Source of the DNA: Maribellus sp. YY47 | GTDB taxonomy: Bacteria > Bacteroidota > Bacteroidia > Bacteroidales > Prolixibacteraceae | Length of the DNA: 64,000 nt | Direction of reading: 5' to 3' | Assembly (NCBI RefSeq): GCF_023111095.1 | Contig: NZ_JALGYW010000003.1 | Span: 131,446 to 195,445, forward strand | Shown: in pieces, positions 15,333 through 24,175 of the stretch | Position numbering within the stretch: position 1 is the stretch's first letter | Layout: each line of letters opens with the position of its first letter | Position numbers and translations under genes: made by a program | The notes under the pieces: generated by a model | Told to the model about the DNA's origin: nothing | The model's input: the letters and a program-made list of their open reading frames with translations, nothing else | Databases searched by the model: none

Positions 15333-16007
15333 TTAAAGAAATAATACCAATATCAACACCGCACTAAGTGGAATGGTTAGGTTATCAGATCCGCGCCAGC
15401 TAACGAGTTCGCCGGTTGTGGTTGCCACAGCAACCGAAAGCGCCAATAAAAATGTTTTCAGATCAAACACATGTCTGTGAAAATACAGTGCGATCAAGCT
15501 GATTACAAAGCTGGTCACCAGAAAACTCCCCGATCCCAACCATGTTTTGTTCAATTTGTGCCCAAATAATACTATGCGACCATTATAGTTTTTAATATTG
15601 ATCCCTAGTATAGCCGCAATTGGGTCGCAAATGGCCAGAATCAGCATGGGCAAAATGTAAATGAACTTATTGTCAAGCAAGTTTGCTATTAAAAAGGTAA
15701 CATAAATTGAGAGGGGAAGCAAGTAACTGCCTATAGATTTTCGCTCGATATCGTGAATTGATTTTAGTTGTTTACTGTACTGGGTAACAAAAAGCGCTAA
15801 AAAGAACAGCGAGGCCAGTACCAAAATGTACCAGTGCGACGGAAAAATGTAGGGGAAAGGCACCACGGCCAATGTAGCTACAAAATGAGCAAACTTACGT
15901 GTGAATTCGCCTTTCAGGTTGAGCCTTCTGTAATTTAACTCATTAAAAGCCAGCAACAACACAATCCCGACGAGGTAAACAACCGATAAAACAATAATAT
16001 TTCCCAT
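15333..16007 (-). CDS. Dolichol/diacylglycerol-kinase-like CTP-dependent lipid kinase
   Basis: A 224-residue membrane protein of the SEC59/DGK1/VTE5 superfamily, which use CTP to phosphorylate polyprenols, diacylglycerol or phytol. Family motifs seen are RKFAHF near the start, ICDPIAAILG, KTWLGSGSFL and, at the C-terminus, ELVSWRGSDNLTIPL. The fold is related to CDP-DAG synthase, which is encoded immediately upstream. The start is ATG at 16007; the TTG frame start at 16028 would overlap the cdsA stop. The substrate is unknown. A DAG or polyprenol kinase would feed phosphatidate or a carrier lipid to the neighbouring enzymes. Confidence 0.8.
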   Translation of the reverse strand: MGNIIVLSVVYLVGIVLLLAFNELNYRRLNLKGEFTRKFAHFVATLAVVPFPYIFPSHWYILVLASLFFLALFVTQYSKQLKSIHDIERKSIGSYLLPLSIYVTFLIANLLDNKFIYILPMLILAICDPIAAILGINIKNYNGRIVLFGHKLNKTWLGSGSFLVTSFVISLIALYFHRHVFDLKTFLLALSVAVATTTGELVSWRGSDNLTIPLSAVLILVLFL

Positions 16008-16024
16008 ATCTTTTATAGTTCCTG

Positions 16025-16753
16025 TCAAAAATTAAAAACCAGAATATATAATGCCACCCAAGCTCCGCCGGCAATCAGGCTGTCGAACCGATCGAGCAGT
16101 CCACCGTGCCCCGGAATTAGGCGACTAAAATCTTTTACAGTAAATTTTCTTTTGTAAAATGAAGCCGACAAATCGCCGGCAAAAGCAAATGCAATCACAC
16201 CAATAGCTAAAACAAGTGCATCCAATGTTTCTCCTGCGTACAAATCTTTCAGCAAATAACTACTCGCCAGGGCTACCGAAGCACCGCCAACCAGTCCACC
16301 GACTGTTTTTTTAGGGCTTATTTCGGGGAACAGTTTTTTCCGCCCCCACAACTGACCGATAATCTGACTAAAACTATCGAAGATGGAAAGCACCAGGAAG
16401 GCAAATAAAATCAAGCCTTTCTCCAATCCGCCAAAAGCAATGAATCCTGCAGATAGAATAGCAAAAATCAGCAACGATATTGCAAAGAATTCTTTCTTCT
16501 GAAAACCACTGTTTCTAAATAATTTCAGCAGTTCGAAAAGTCCGCCAACGGTAATAACTATTGTCAGGAGATGAAAAATGGACGAATTGATGGTGATACT
16601 AAAAAACAAGGCGTTAATGATCAGAAAGTAAACACCAAATTTGGTATAACTCTCTTTTGCAACCGCCGGATCTTTCTTTCGGTTAATAAAATAGAATCCG
16701 ATCCCACCCAGCAGGAAGTAAATAAGGATAATATAGTAAATAGCCTGAATCAT
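16025..16753 (-). CDS. cdsA: Phosphatidate cytidylyltransferase (CDP-DAG synthase)
   Basis: A 242-residue inner-membrane enzyme making CDP-diacylglycerol from phosphatidate and CTP. The C-terminal CDS signature is complete: SASFYKRKFTVKD, then PGHGGLLDRFDS (the family pattern S-x-x-K-R-x4-K-D to H-G-G-x-x-D-R-x-D). It is a little shorter than the usual 270 residues. It lies 17 bp upstream of the lipid-kinase-like gene and 15 bp downstream of the TauE gene, in one transcription unit. It may be a second, cluster-specific copy rather than the housekeeping enzyme; the window cannot decide this. Confidence 0.93.
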   Translation of the reverse strand: MIQAIYYIILIYFLLGGIGFYFINRKKDPAVAKESYTKFGVYFLIINALFFSITINSSIFHLLTIVITVGGLFELLKLFRNSGFQKKEFFAISLLIFAILSAGFIAFGGLEKGLILFAFLVLSIFDSFSQIIGQLWGRKKLFPEISPKKTVGGLVGGASVALASSYLLKDLYAGETLDALVLAIGVIAFAFAGDLSASFYKRKFTVKDFSRLIPGHGGLLDRFDSLIAGGAWVALYILVFNF

Positions 16754-16768
16754 CTTCTATACATAAAT

Positions 16769-17575
16769 TTATTTTTTCAACCCTGCGATCATCAATACGC
16801 CAATCAGCACCATTACTGCTGCGTATATGTATCTCGCTTTATTTTCTGATTTATCCGTTTTCATTTTTGACAAAAGATTGGGTCCCAGTAAAGAACCAAT
16901 CACTGAACCACCGGTAAGAAACATTACCAAAGTAAAATCGATCTGTCCGACCAGGAAATGAGCCCCAATAGCAAAAACCGTGTTGGCAAGAATAACCAGC
17001 AAAGAGGTTCCGATTACTAATTTCAAAGGAATTTCCATCGAGAAAAGTCCGGCGATTACCGGCGCTGTTCCGCTCGTTCCGAATGTTCCGGTTATAATGC
17101 CGGCAAACAATCCGAAAAACGATCCTTTGGCTTTCTTTTTCAAATCGAGGTGCTGCCCCTCTTCCTGCTTCTGTCCGTTCGATCCATCCTTCCTAACAGT
17201 GCCATAGGCAATATGGACGGCAATCAAAACCGAGTATACTCCAAAGCTGATCCTCAGCTGATCTGGACTAACCAGGCTGGTAATTCCGGCGCCAATAAAA
17301 GCCCCGATAATTCCGGCAACGGCAAACATAAAGCCTGTTCTGAAATCGATGTTCGACTTCCGCGAATGCCCGACCGTTCCGACTATAGCAATTGGCAGGG
17401 TTGCCACCAACGAGGTAATGACGGCCGTCTGCATCGGAACACCGATTAAAATGGAGAGCACCGGAAGAAAAATAAAACCTCCGCCGCCGCCCAGCATGGT
17501 CCCGAACAACCCCACTATAAAGCCGATTATCGGCAACAGGTAATAAACAGGTTCTATGTCAGAATATACAATCAT
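16769..17575 (-). CDS. TauE/SafE-family anion (sulfite or organosulfonate) exporter
   Basis: A 268-residue permease with about eight membrane helices. The two repeated glycine-rich halves of the family are clear: GLFGTMLGGGGGFIFLPVL near residue 24 and GIITGTFGTSGTAPVIAGL near residue 157. Family members export sulfite, sulfoacetate or related anions. The ATG at 17575 is preferred; the upstream TTG at 17584 overlaps the spacing to the previous stop at 17588. Its place in a lipid operon is unusual and raises the question of a sulfonated product or precursor. Confidence 0.88.
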   Translation of the reverse strand: MIVYSDIEPVYYLLPIIGFIVGLFGTMLGGGGGFIFLPVLSILIGVPMQTAVITSLVATLPIAIVGTVGHSRKSNIDFRTGFMFAVAGIIGAFIGAGITSLVSPDQLRISFGVYSVLIAVHIAYGTVRKDGSNGQKQEEGQHLDLKKKAKGSFFGLFAGIITGTFGTSGTAPVIAGLFSMEIPLKLVIGTSLLVILANTVFAIGAHFLVGQIDFTLVMFLTGGSVIGSLLGPNLLSKMKTDKSENKARYIYAAVMVLIGVLMIAGLKK

Positions 17576-17587
17576 TCGTACCAATGT

Positions 17588-18181
17588 CTATATTACTCGT
17601 TTTAAATAAATCGTTGCCAAAGGATGTTTTAATTCTGCCTGTTGCAAAATTCCATCCTTGTAACTGTACTCGTGTGCTTTCTTGTTTTTCTCGTCGGTAA
17701 TTAAGTAGGAATGGTCTGCTATCTTTTCAATTTTCTGAACCTCGCCACTCCTTTCTTTAAATATCTTTGAAATTCCTTTGGGTTCGTTAAAGTACAGCAG
17801 GCTACCACTAAAGGTGATGTTTTCGTTCACCACGGTCGAATCACCGTCTTTCACCAACACATAGGCGTTCCCTTCCCGCTCGAGCCTGGTATCTGAATTT
17901 ATTTTTCCGTTCTTCAAGGTCTGCACATGAAAATTGGCCAGACTTCCTTGTTTGTATGCACTATTCTGGATAAATTTTACCCGGTACGGAACAATTAGTT
18001 TTACTTCCACATCAGTTACGGCTTGTATGTCTATATTTCCGTTTTTTTCTTTTTGAGTTACCGAGAACTCCCCGATATTCATCCCAAATACCCATATATT
18101 ATACCGGGCACTTTGTTCCTCCTGTGCGAATGATGAATTAATCCATAAAATGACAAATAAAAGGCCAGCCAAATATTTCAT
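17588..18181 (-). CDS. Secreted protein, DUF6134/DUF3108-like
   Basis: A 197-residue protein with a clear signal peptide (MKYLAGLLFVILWINSSFAQ, cleavage after FA). The mature part is all beta-like with the pattern YNIWVFGMNIGEFSV at the start, resembling DUF6134 and DUF3108 periplasmic proteins, which may form a lipid-binding beta fold. The family assignment is from memory of the pattern and is tentative. It is the first gene of the lipid cluster, behind a TACTTTTG promoter box. Confidence 0.65.
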   Translation of the reverse strand: MKYLAGLLFVILWINSSFAQEEQSARYNIWVFGMNIGEFSVTQKEKNGNIDIQAVTDVEVKLIVPYRVKFIQNSAYKQGSLANFHVQTLKNGKINSDTRLEREGNAYVLVKDGDSTVVNENITFSGSLLYFNEPKGISKIFKERSGEVQKIEKIADHSYLITDEKNKKAHEYSYKDGILQQAELKHPLATIYLKRVI

Positions 18182-18224
18182 ATAATAATCCTAGTGCAAC
18201 TTGTTGTACTTATTTTCAAAACTT

Positions 18225-18232
18225 CAAAAGTA
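18225..18232 (-). promoter_or_regulatory. -7 box of the lipid operon
   Basis: TACTTTTG on the minus strand, 43 bp before the ATG at 18181. No clear TTTG is found at -33. Confidence 0.6.
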
Positions 18233-18250
18233 CAATTAAGAGAAATGTAC

Positions 18251-18346
18251 CTAACATTTTCCGCTAAGGGGAATCTGCTTACCTTTTACTTCTTCAATCA
18301 TTTTACTGATTTTTCTTTTGCTTCCCTGCGTGTAAATATTTCCCAT
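18251..18346 (-). CDS. Possible small protein of 31 residues
   Basis: ATG at 18346, TAG at 18253-18251. The product starts MGNIYTQGSKRKISKMIEE and ends PLSGKC: basic, lysine-rich, with codon use like the neighbours. A TATTTTTG box (TAnnTTTG) lies at 18427-18420 on the same strand. I do not recognise the protein, and the call rests only on composition and context. The remainder of the gap, 18347-18781, shows no gene. Confidence 0.22.
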   Translation of the reverse strand: MGNIYTQGSKRKISKMIEEVKGKQIPLSGKC

Positions 18347-18781
18347 ATCAAGTCGATTGTTCTTTACTCCCTTTGTCTAATCTCTCTTCTCAAATCACCC
18401 GACAGATCCGGTATCTTCACAAAAATAACTACCAGGCTCATCTGGTGAACTTTGCTGTTTTACCTTCCTGCTTCAAAAATACAATTTATTATCCAATTCA
18501 ACATAAAGTACTTTTTTTAGCAATATGATATCCAACACATTACACACCAGCCACTAAAACAAAAAATCTAAAATAAACCAATCTGACATAAAAACGCGGA
18601 TTTCAGAAAGCCAGTAATGAGCCAACAGCACTTTTCTTTTTCTATCGCGTCTTACATTTTCTGCCGCGGTTAATTGTTTTCATGACTTTAAATTGCTGCT
18701 CATTCGGCAAGGCACAAAGATCCATATTCTGAAATGGTCTAAGAATAGACTATGTTCGGGAAAGCATGTCTGAATTACGGA

Positions 18782-19630
18782 TTAAATCGATGAAAAACTG
18801 CTGCTATATTCGGTGGGACTACTATTGGTTAAGCGCTTAAAAAACTTACTAAAGGCAAACTGATCGGAAAAATTCAACTGATCGGAAACCACTGCAACTT
18901 TCACATTATCATTTACTAGCAACACTTTTGCTTCGCAAACCAACGCCATATTGATTAGCTCCCGACCGGTAAACCCGGTTACTTTTTTCAGGTTCTCCGA
19001 TAAATGTTTTGATGTCACCCCTAAACGCTCGGCGTAAAAATTAAGATTATGTTGTTCGCGGAAATGAACATGCAACAAACGAATAAATTCCACGGTCAAC
19101 TTTTCGCGTCTCGATTCGTTCGGATTCTTCAACGGCATGTTCTCGTTGATCTGCTTGGCCATCATATAAGAAACCGCCACCAACAAGGTGTGCAACAAAT
19201 CGATCGTAAAAGGAAACTGACTTTGATGCTGCCTTTTTTCCATAATCCGGACAATTTCCCAAACTTCTTCAAATTCATTTTCGGGAAAGGAGATCTGCAA
19301 AATGGGCGATGTTGCAAAGTACTGAATCATATCAAGCTTACTAAACCGCATAGGCACCCTGTTCTGAAAATCGTTATCGATCACCACCATCAACAATTCC
19401 GCATCTTCAGAAATCTCTAAAAACTCAAATACTACCAGCCGGTTCAGGAGCATCACGCTGTTACTTTGCACAACGTATTCACGAAAACGGTACCGAACTG
19501 TTAACATGCCTTGTTTTACCGCCAACAGCGCACTGTACGAAGGCACAAATGGCTGATTCATCACAAAGGTTTTTCTTATTTCCCTCGTTTTCAGAATCTC
19601 AACATCCGTATTTTCTTTCTTTTTTCTCAT
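18782..19630 (-). CDS. AraC-family transcriptional regulator
   Basis: A 282-residue regulator from the ATG at 19630. The N-terminal half (PSYSALLAVKQGMLTVRYRFREYVVQSNSVMLL, cut here into its recognisable run) is a cupin-type sensing domain. The C-terminal half has the two AraC helix-turn-helix units: NLNFYAERLGVTSKHLSENL and then VAVVSDQLNFSDQFAFSKFF, followed by TNSSPTEY. A TTG frame extends 15 codons upstream but adds no family-like residues. It is a single gene with no operon partner, divergent from nothing obvious and followed by the empty gap 18347-18781. The ligand and targets are unknown. Confidence 0.87.
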   Translation of the reverse strand: MRKKKENTDVEILKTREIRKTFVMNQPFVPSYSALLAVKQGMLTVRYRFREYVVQSNSVMLLNRLVVFEFLEISEDAELLMVVIDNDFQNRVPMRFSKLDMIQYFATSPILQISFPENEFEEVWEIVRIMEKRQHQSQFPFTIDLLHTLLVAVSYMMAKQINENMPLKNPNESRREKLTVEFIRLLHVHFREQHNLNFYAERLGVTSKHLSENLKKVTGFTGRELINMALVCEAKVLLVNDNVKVAVVSDQLNFSDQFAFSKFFKRLTNSSPTEYSSSFSSI

Positions 19631-19770
19631 TCGAATTGTGAGGGCAAAAATGGGAAAACCATTTACGTTCTCCAAATAGACAACTGCAATTTAACGGAGC
19701 AACAACCATGCATGCCCTACAAAATCATTTAAATTTTCCAGAAAGCGTTATCGATTAGAATAAAGAAAAA

Positions 19771-20182
19771 TTGGCAGGCCTGTAAGCCGGGTTCTGTCAA
19801 TCCCGATTACTCGGGAAAGCTTTATCATTTATCTAGCCCAGGTATCACTACCTGGGTCCTGCAGCCTACCCCTCCCGGTTCCTTTGTGCGTTAGGAACAA
19901 AACGGGCCGTTCTGCTGTACCGCAACAGCGGCAAACAACCGGGATATACATGGCTTTGCAACCCGTGAGACATACGGCTGGCGATGTTGCCACCACCACC
20001 GGTGCGCTTTTACCGCACCTTTTCACCCGTACCCTGCTGCAGACACGCCACTGCAAGGTGGTTATTTTCTGTTATGTTGCTATCCCCTTTCAAAGATCTT
20101 CCCGCTAAGAAGCACGGTGCCCTGTGTTGCCCGGACTTTCCTCCCTCCCGAAAACTCGGGAGAGCGATAAAGCGGCCTGCCG
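19771..20182 (-). ncRNA. rnpB: RNase P RNA (catalytic RNA subunit)
   Basis: The minus strand carries the universal RNase P core: GGAGGAAAGTCCGGGC near the 5' end (P4 and CR-I), a central GGGTGAAAAGGTGCGGTAAAAGCGCACC-type region with purine-rich loops, and ACAGAACCCGGCTTACAGGCC at the 3' end (P4 complement). The ends pair as helix P1: GGCAGGCC (20181-20174) with GGCCTGCC (19780-19773). About 410 nt, normal for a type A RNA. It matures tRNA 5' ends with RnpA. A TACTTTTG box lies directly upstream. Open frames across this interval are not genes. Confidence 0.95.
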
Positions 20183-20185
20183 CTG

Positions 20186-20193
20186 CAAAAGTA
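20186..20193 (-). promoter_or_regulatory. -7 box of rnpB
   Basis: TACTTTTG on the minus strand, ending five bases before the P1 helix, exactly where the start of transcription would give a mature 5' end. Confidence 0.75.
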
Positions 20194-20323
20194 ATCAATA
20201 TGTTTTTCATCTGGCGTATATTTTCGTAAATTGATTTTTACCTTGCCGTTCTGATCAAACCGTTTACATTGAAAACCGGAACTGCTGTTTAAACCAAAAG
20301 TCAAATCCAAAGAACCATTCCTT

Positions 20324-22657
20324 ATGAATGTATCAAAATCGGAAAAACAGGAACTCCTCCAAAAATTAAACGAGTTACTAAAAAAGCAATCAGATTTCCA
20401 GCAGGAAATAAATGAGCTGCAACGGCACATTATCCGTTTACAAGTTGAAGAACCGAAACCTGTTACCCAAGAAACCCGGGAGTTCACGCCCCAGCAACCC
20501 ACCGCTGTTCAAAAACCGGAAATACCAAAAGAGCAACCTCGACACGCAGAGCATTTCATAAAAAAGGAAAGTAAAAAAGCTTCAAGCTTCTGGGGGAAAA
20601 GTGGCATTACCACCGAATTTGAGCAGTTTATTGGGACTAACCTCATTAACAAAATAGGAATGATCGTAGTTATCATCGGAGTGGGGATCGGTGCGAAATA
20701 TGCTATCGACAACAACCTGATTTCTCCTTTAATGCGCATCGCCCTTGGCTACCTCGTTGGGGGAATCCTGGCTTTTTTTGCCGTTCGCTTAAAAGAAAAA
20801 TATTTCAATTTCAGTGCAGTTCTTTTTAGCGGCGGAATGGCCATTTTTTACTTTATCAGTTATGCCGCCTACACCTACTACAACCTCTTCCCGTATGTAG
20901 TAGCTTTTCTGCTTATGGTTTTGTTTACCGTCTTCACCGTGGCACTTGCCCTGTATTACGACCGCCAGGTGATCGCACACTTTGGTCTGGCCGGCGCTTA
21001 CATTGTGCCCTTTATTCTACACAGCCCTGTTTCGAGTGCGCTTGTTCTGTTCACTTACATGGCAATTATTAACCTGGGGATACTCTTCATTTCCACGAAG
21101 AAACAATGGAAGCCGCTCAACTACATTGCCTTTCTCGCTACCTGGGGTATTTTTATTTCATGGTTTGCCTCAAAAGATTACGGTCATCAAATCGGCACGG
21201 CACTTACCTTTGCCTCACTTTTTTTCGTCATCTTTTACCTGGTACTTTTATCCTACAAACTCATTTTGAAGGAAAAATTTGCCATCGACGATATCATTTT
21301 TCTTATACTGAATGCAGGAATGTACTTTACCATTGGCATGATTGCGCTCGATATGAACGATCTTAGCCAGACATACGGAGGACTTTTCACGTTCATCAAT
21401 GCCATTGTACACGGGAGCACGGCTTATCTTGTTTACCGCTCGGAAAAGAAAGAACTTTTTTACTGGACCATCGGACTGGTCATTTTACTGGTTACCATCG
21501 CTATCGGCATTCAGTTTGAATCTCACCTTATAACCATGCTTTGGGCAGCAGAAGCAGCTTTCCTGTTTTGGTTGGGGCGCAGTAAGAAAATTCAATTGTT
21601 CGATTATATTTCGGCATCGCTGATGCTCCTGACTTTTTTTGCACTTACGGTGAACTGGTTTTCGGTGTCCTACAATTTCTATCCGGACTCGATCTCAGAA
21701 GTATTCACCCCACTCCTCAATCTCACATTTTTGGCTTCGCTGATCGTTACCGGATCATATGCATTTGTTTACTACATCAACAACAAATGGTCGCCGGAAG
21801 AAGGTAAGATGAAAAGCTGGCTCGAAGTGTTTAACATCCTGTTCGGAGGGCTGTTTCTCCTCACTATTTTCCTCTCTTTTTATAATCAAATCGATCTCTA
21901 CTGGAACAACCGGCAAATCTACACCACCTATGAGATGAGCTACGACGGAACCTGGGTAAAGACATACGAAAATCTCAACAACGACATTTCCACTTTTAAG
22001 ACGATCTGGATGATGAATTATACCATATTGTTCTTTTCAGCCCTGGCATCTATCAATTTTAAACGCATTAAAAACATGCTCCTGAACGGATTCATTCTGG
22101 TGATGGGCTTTTTAGTTATCCTGATATTTCTGTCTGGCGGATTAAATGCGCTGGGATCGCTTCGCGACAGCTACCTGGCAACCGATCTGGCCGACAATTA
22201 CCATGTCACGACCTATTACCTGCTGATCAGATACGTGGCTTATTTGTTCCTGGCTTTGCTCTTTTATTCGATCTATAAGTTTTCACTCTTACAAATTAAC
22301 CAGGAATGCATTGTGAATGCATTCGAGGTATTTCTGAGTATCACCCTGATCGTAATTTGTAGTAGCGAACTAATCCATTGGCTAAACTTGTCCGATTCTG
22401 TCAATGTATATAACTACAGTCTCAGCATTTTGTGGGGCATCCTCTCCTTTTTGCTGATTGTTTACGGAATATGGAAAAAGAAGAAACACCTGCGGCTCAC
22501 ATCGATTATTTTATTTGGCGGAACCATCGTCAAACTGTTTGTTTACGATCTTTCCAATCTGGCAACCATTCCAAAAACCATTGTGTTTGTCTTAGTCGGA
22601 GCCCTGCTGCTAGTGGTTTCTTTTCTTTACAACAAGTACCGCAAAATTATTTTCTGA
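20324..22657 (+). CDS. DUF2339 polytopic membrane protein
   Basis: A 777-residue inner-membrane protein. The first 45 residues form a Lys/Glu/Gln-rich coiled coil, followed by a Pro/Glu/Gln linker to about residue 85. The DUF2339 hallmark FEQFIGTNLINKIGMIVVIIGVGIGAKYAI comes next (quoted in two parts: FEQFIGTNLINKIG and VGIGAKYAI), and some 20 or more hydrophobic helices fill the rest. Members occur widely in Bacteroidota and Proteobacteria; the function is not known, although a transport or cell-envelope role is often assumed. It is a single gene. No regulation is visible. Confidence 0.85.
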   Translation: MNVSKSEKQELLQKLNELLKKQSDFQQEINELQRHIIRLQVEEPKPVTQETREFTPQQPTAVQKPEIPKEQPRHAEHFIKKESKKASSFWGKSGITTEFEQFIGTNLINKIGMIVVIIGVGIGAKYAIDNNLISPLMRIALGYLVGGILAFFAVRLKEKYFNFSAVLFSGGMAIFYFISYAAYTYYNLFPYVVAFLLMVLFTVFTVALALYYDRQVIAHFGLAGAYIVPFILHSPVSSALVLFTYMAIINLGILFISTKKQWKPLNYIAFLATWGIFISWFASKDYGHQIGTALTFASLFFVIFYLVLLSYKLILKEKFAIDDIIFLILNAGMYFTIGMIALDMNDLSQTYGGLFTFINAIVHGSTAYLVYRSEKKELFYWTIGLVILLVTIAIGIQFESHLITMLWAAEAAFLFWLGRSKKIQLFDYISASLMLLTFFALTVNWFSVSYNFYPDSISEVFTPLLNLTFLASLIVTGSYAFVYYINNKWSPEEGKMKSWLEVFNILFGGLFLLTIFLSFYNQIDLYWNNRQIYTTYEMSYDGTWVKTYENLNNDISTFKTIWMMNYTILFFSALASINFKRIKNMLLNGFILVMGFLVILIFLSGGLNALGSLRDSYLATDLADNYHVTTYYLLIRYVAYLFLALLFYSIYKFSLLQINQECIVNAFEVFLSITLIVICSSELIHWLNLSDSVNVYNYSLSILWGILSFLLIVYGIWKKKKHLRLTSIILFGGTIVKLFVYDLSNLATIPKTIVFVLVGALLLVVSFLYNKYRKIIF

Positions 22658-22785
22658 AGAAGCAAAACATCATTTCCTGGCTACATTCACAGAAATGAAA
22701 TGTCTTAACTCTCAGATAACTACTCTCTTCGGTTTTTGTCGGGACGGTTCCTTCTTCTCCCTATGCTATTTTTTAAAACATAATT

Positions 22786-22920
22786 GAGTCTGAAATAAAA
22801 AATAGAGAATAAGGAATAACGAATAAAAAAGTGTTGAAAAGGAATAATTTGAGCCAATATTTCCTGATTTTTATTCCTTATTTCATGTTTCTTATTTAAA
22901 ACCGTTTCTGTTTTTTTCAA
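22786..22920. repeat. AT-rich imperfect inverted repeat (AATATTC/TTGAAT-word type)
   Basis: Contains a perfect 12-bp pair AATAAGGAATAA (22808-22819) and its complement (22871-22882). The vocabulary (GAATAA, CCAATATT, TTATTCC) recurs at 35457-35540, 39757-39827 and 40802-40915. The gap 22658-23019 holds no convincing gene. Confidence 0.5.
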
Positions 22921-23019
22921 ATTCCAATGAAAAAAAGATGTCTACAGCGCAGCTGCAAACAGGAAAGGATAAGTGGAGGGAATAAATTGCGACCGAAACT
23001 AATTTTCAGCGTTATTGCA

Positions 23020-24057
23020 TCACCTTCTCAGAATTACCATAGTTGCTCCATAGCCATATTCCTTAAACGAAGCATCCTGGAAGTAATACTTTTTGAATTT
23101 GCGGTTTAGGACGTTGGCCACTTCCTGTTTCAAAACGCCCTGTCCCACTCCGTGAATAAATACAATCCGCTTTACGTGATCGCGAATGGCATTGTTCATT
23201 TCCGATTCCACTTTTTCAAGCTGAATTTCCAGAATTTCGCGGTTGCTCAAACCTTCCGGCTGATCCAGCAATTCGTTGATATGCAGATCAAAAACTACCT
23301 CATCAGAAGGTTTCTTTTTCTGAATTTTTACAGGAGTTTCAACCTCTGATTTTTCTTTTACCAACTGCTTGAATTCAGCTTCGGTAATCGCATCCAGATT
23401 ATCGGTTAACGGATTGGCGGTAATTTTTAAAACCATTGCAGGCCGTTTAAAATAAGAGCTTTGCTGAAAGGTAGAAGCCTTGTAAAACCTTACCGGATTT
23501 ACTTTAAAACGTTTGATTACCGGCTGAAACCACTCATTTCCCGTGTCTTTGAAACGCAGTATCTGAAATCCAAAATCCGGCAGGCTGCTTAAATCTTCCT
23601 GCGTCAGCGAATCGATCTTTAGCCTTGAATTTGATTTCAGGTTTCCGGTTTCCACCGTTTTTACATCACTTTCGGTTAAATACGAATAGGTAAACAGAAT
23701 TTTGAAGTTGCTGTCGTTAATCAGAAAAACCTCTATTTCTCCCGACAACGGATTTTTGGCATCCTTCGGAACAAAGCAAAAATAAAAATCTGGTGCATCT
23801 TTCCCGTTGATCACTTCGCCTTCCGGCTCGATGTATTCCGGCTCAACAACTTTTGTCTCAACAACAGGAGCAGCTTGCGAAACAGTGCCTTTGGCATTTA
23901 GCTCAGGTGCATTTACATTTACCAGTTGCGAAATGGGGTACGGTACCTCAAAACCATCGTCGCCCTCCACATTCACCATACTCTTGCTGATAAAACCGGT
24001 TACAACACCGCCACCTACGTCGTTCAGGAATTTTACTCTGTCTCCTACTTTAATCAT
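23020..24057 (-). CDS. DUF2027 and Smr domain protein
   Basis: A 345-residue soluble protein. The N-terminus (MIKVGDRVKFLNDVGGGVVTGF) is an SH3-like DUF2027 module, a beta-rich middle domain follows at about residues 85-220, and the C-terminal Smr domain carries the motif FDLHINEL and the nucleic-acid-contact loop FIHGVGQGVLKQEV. Smr domains, as in MutS2, nick branched DNA or cleave mRNA on stalled ribosomes. The specific role of the DUF2027-Smr fusion is unknown; it is common in Bacteroidota. It is divergent from queA, with 118 bp between the starts. Confidence 0.88.
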   Translation of the reverse strand: MIKVGDRVKFLNDVGGGVVTGFISKSMVNVEGDDGFEVPYPISQLVNVNAPELNAKGTVSQAAPVVETKVVEPEYIEPEGEVINGKDAPDFYFCFVPKDAKNPLSGEIEVFLINDSNFKILFTYSYLTESDVKTVETGNLKSNSRLKIDSLTQEDLSSLPDFGFQILRFKDTGNEWFQPVIKRFKVNPVRFYKASTFQQSSYFKRPAMVLKITANPLTDNLDAITEAEFKQLVKEKSEVETPVKIQKKKPSDEVVFDLHINELLDQPEGLSNREILEIQLEKVESEMNNAIRDHVKRIVFIHGVGQGVLKQEVANVLNRKFKKYYFQDASFKEYGYGATMVILRR

Positions 24058-24147
24058 GTTACATCGTTTTGTGCAAAGGTAAACTTTCTCTCAGCACTTT
24101 TGCGTTTTTGGTTTTCAAAGTAAGAACAGCACTACCAAAGAAAATAT

Positions 24148-24155
24148 TACTTTTG
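24148..24155 (+). promoter_or_regulatory. -7 box of queA
   Basis: TACTTTTG, 20 bp before the TTG start at 24176. The leader would be about 15 nt. Confidence 0.7.
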
Positions 24156-24175
24156 CACCGCAAATAATTTTTGGT

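Noticed and set aside
20080-20502. A 140-codon minus-strand frame and several shorter frames across 19829-20229
   Set aside because: They lie on RNase P RNA, whose core motifs and P1 pairing are unmistakable, and have no protein-like features.
22720-22920. A 66-codon frame in the gap after the DUF2339 gene
   Set aside because: It consists of the AT-rich inverted repeat read as protein; low complexity and no family features.
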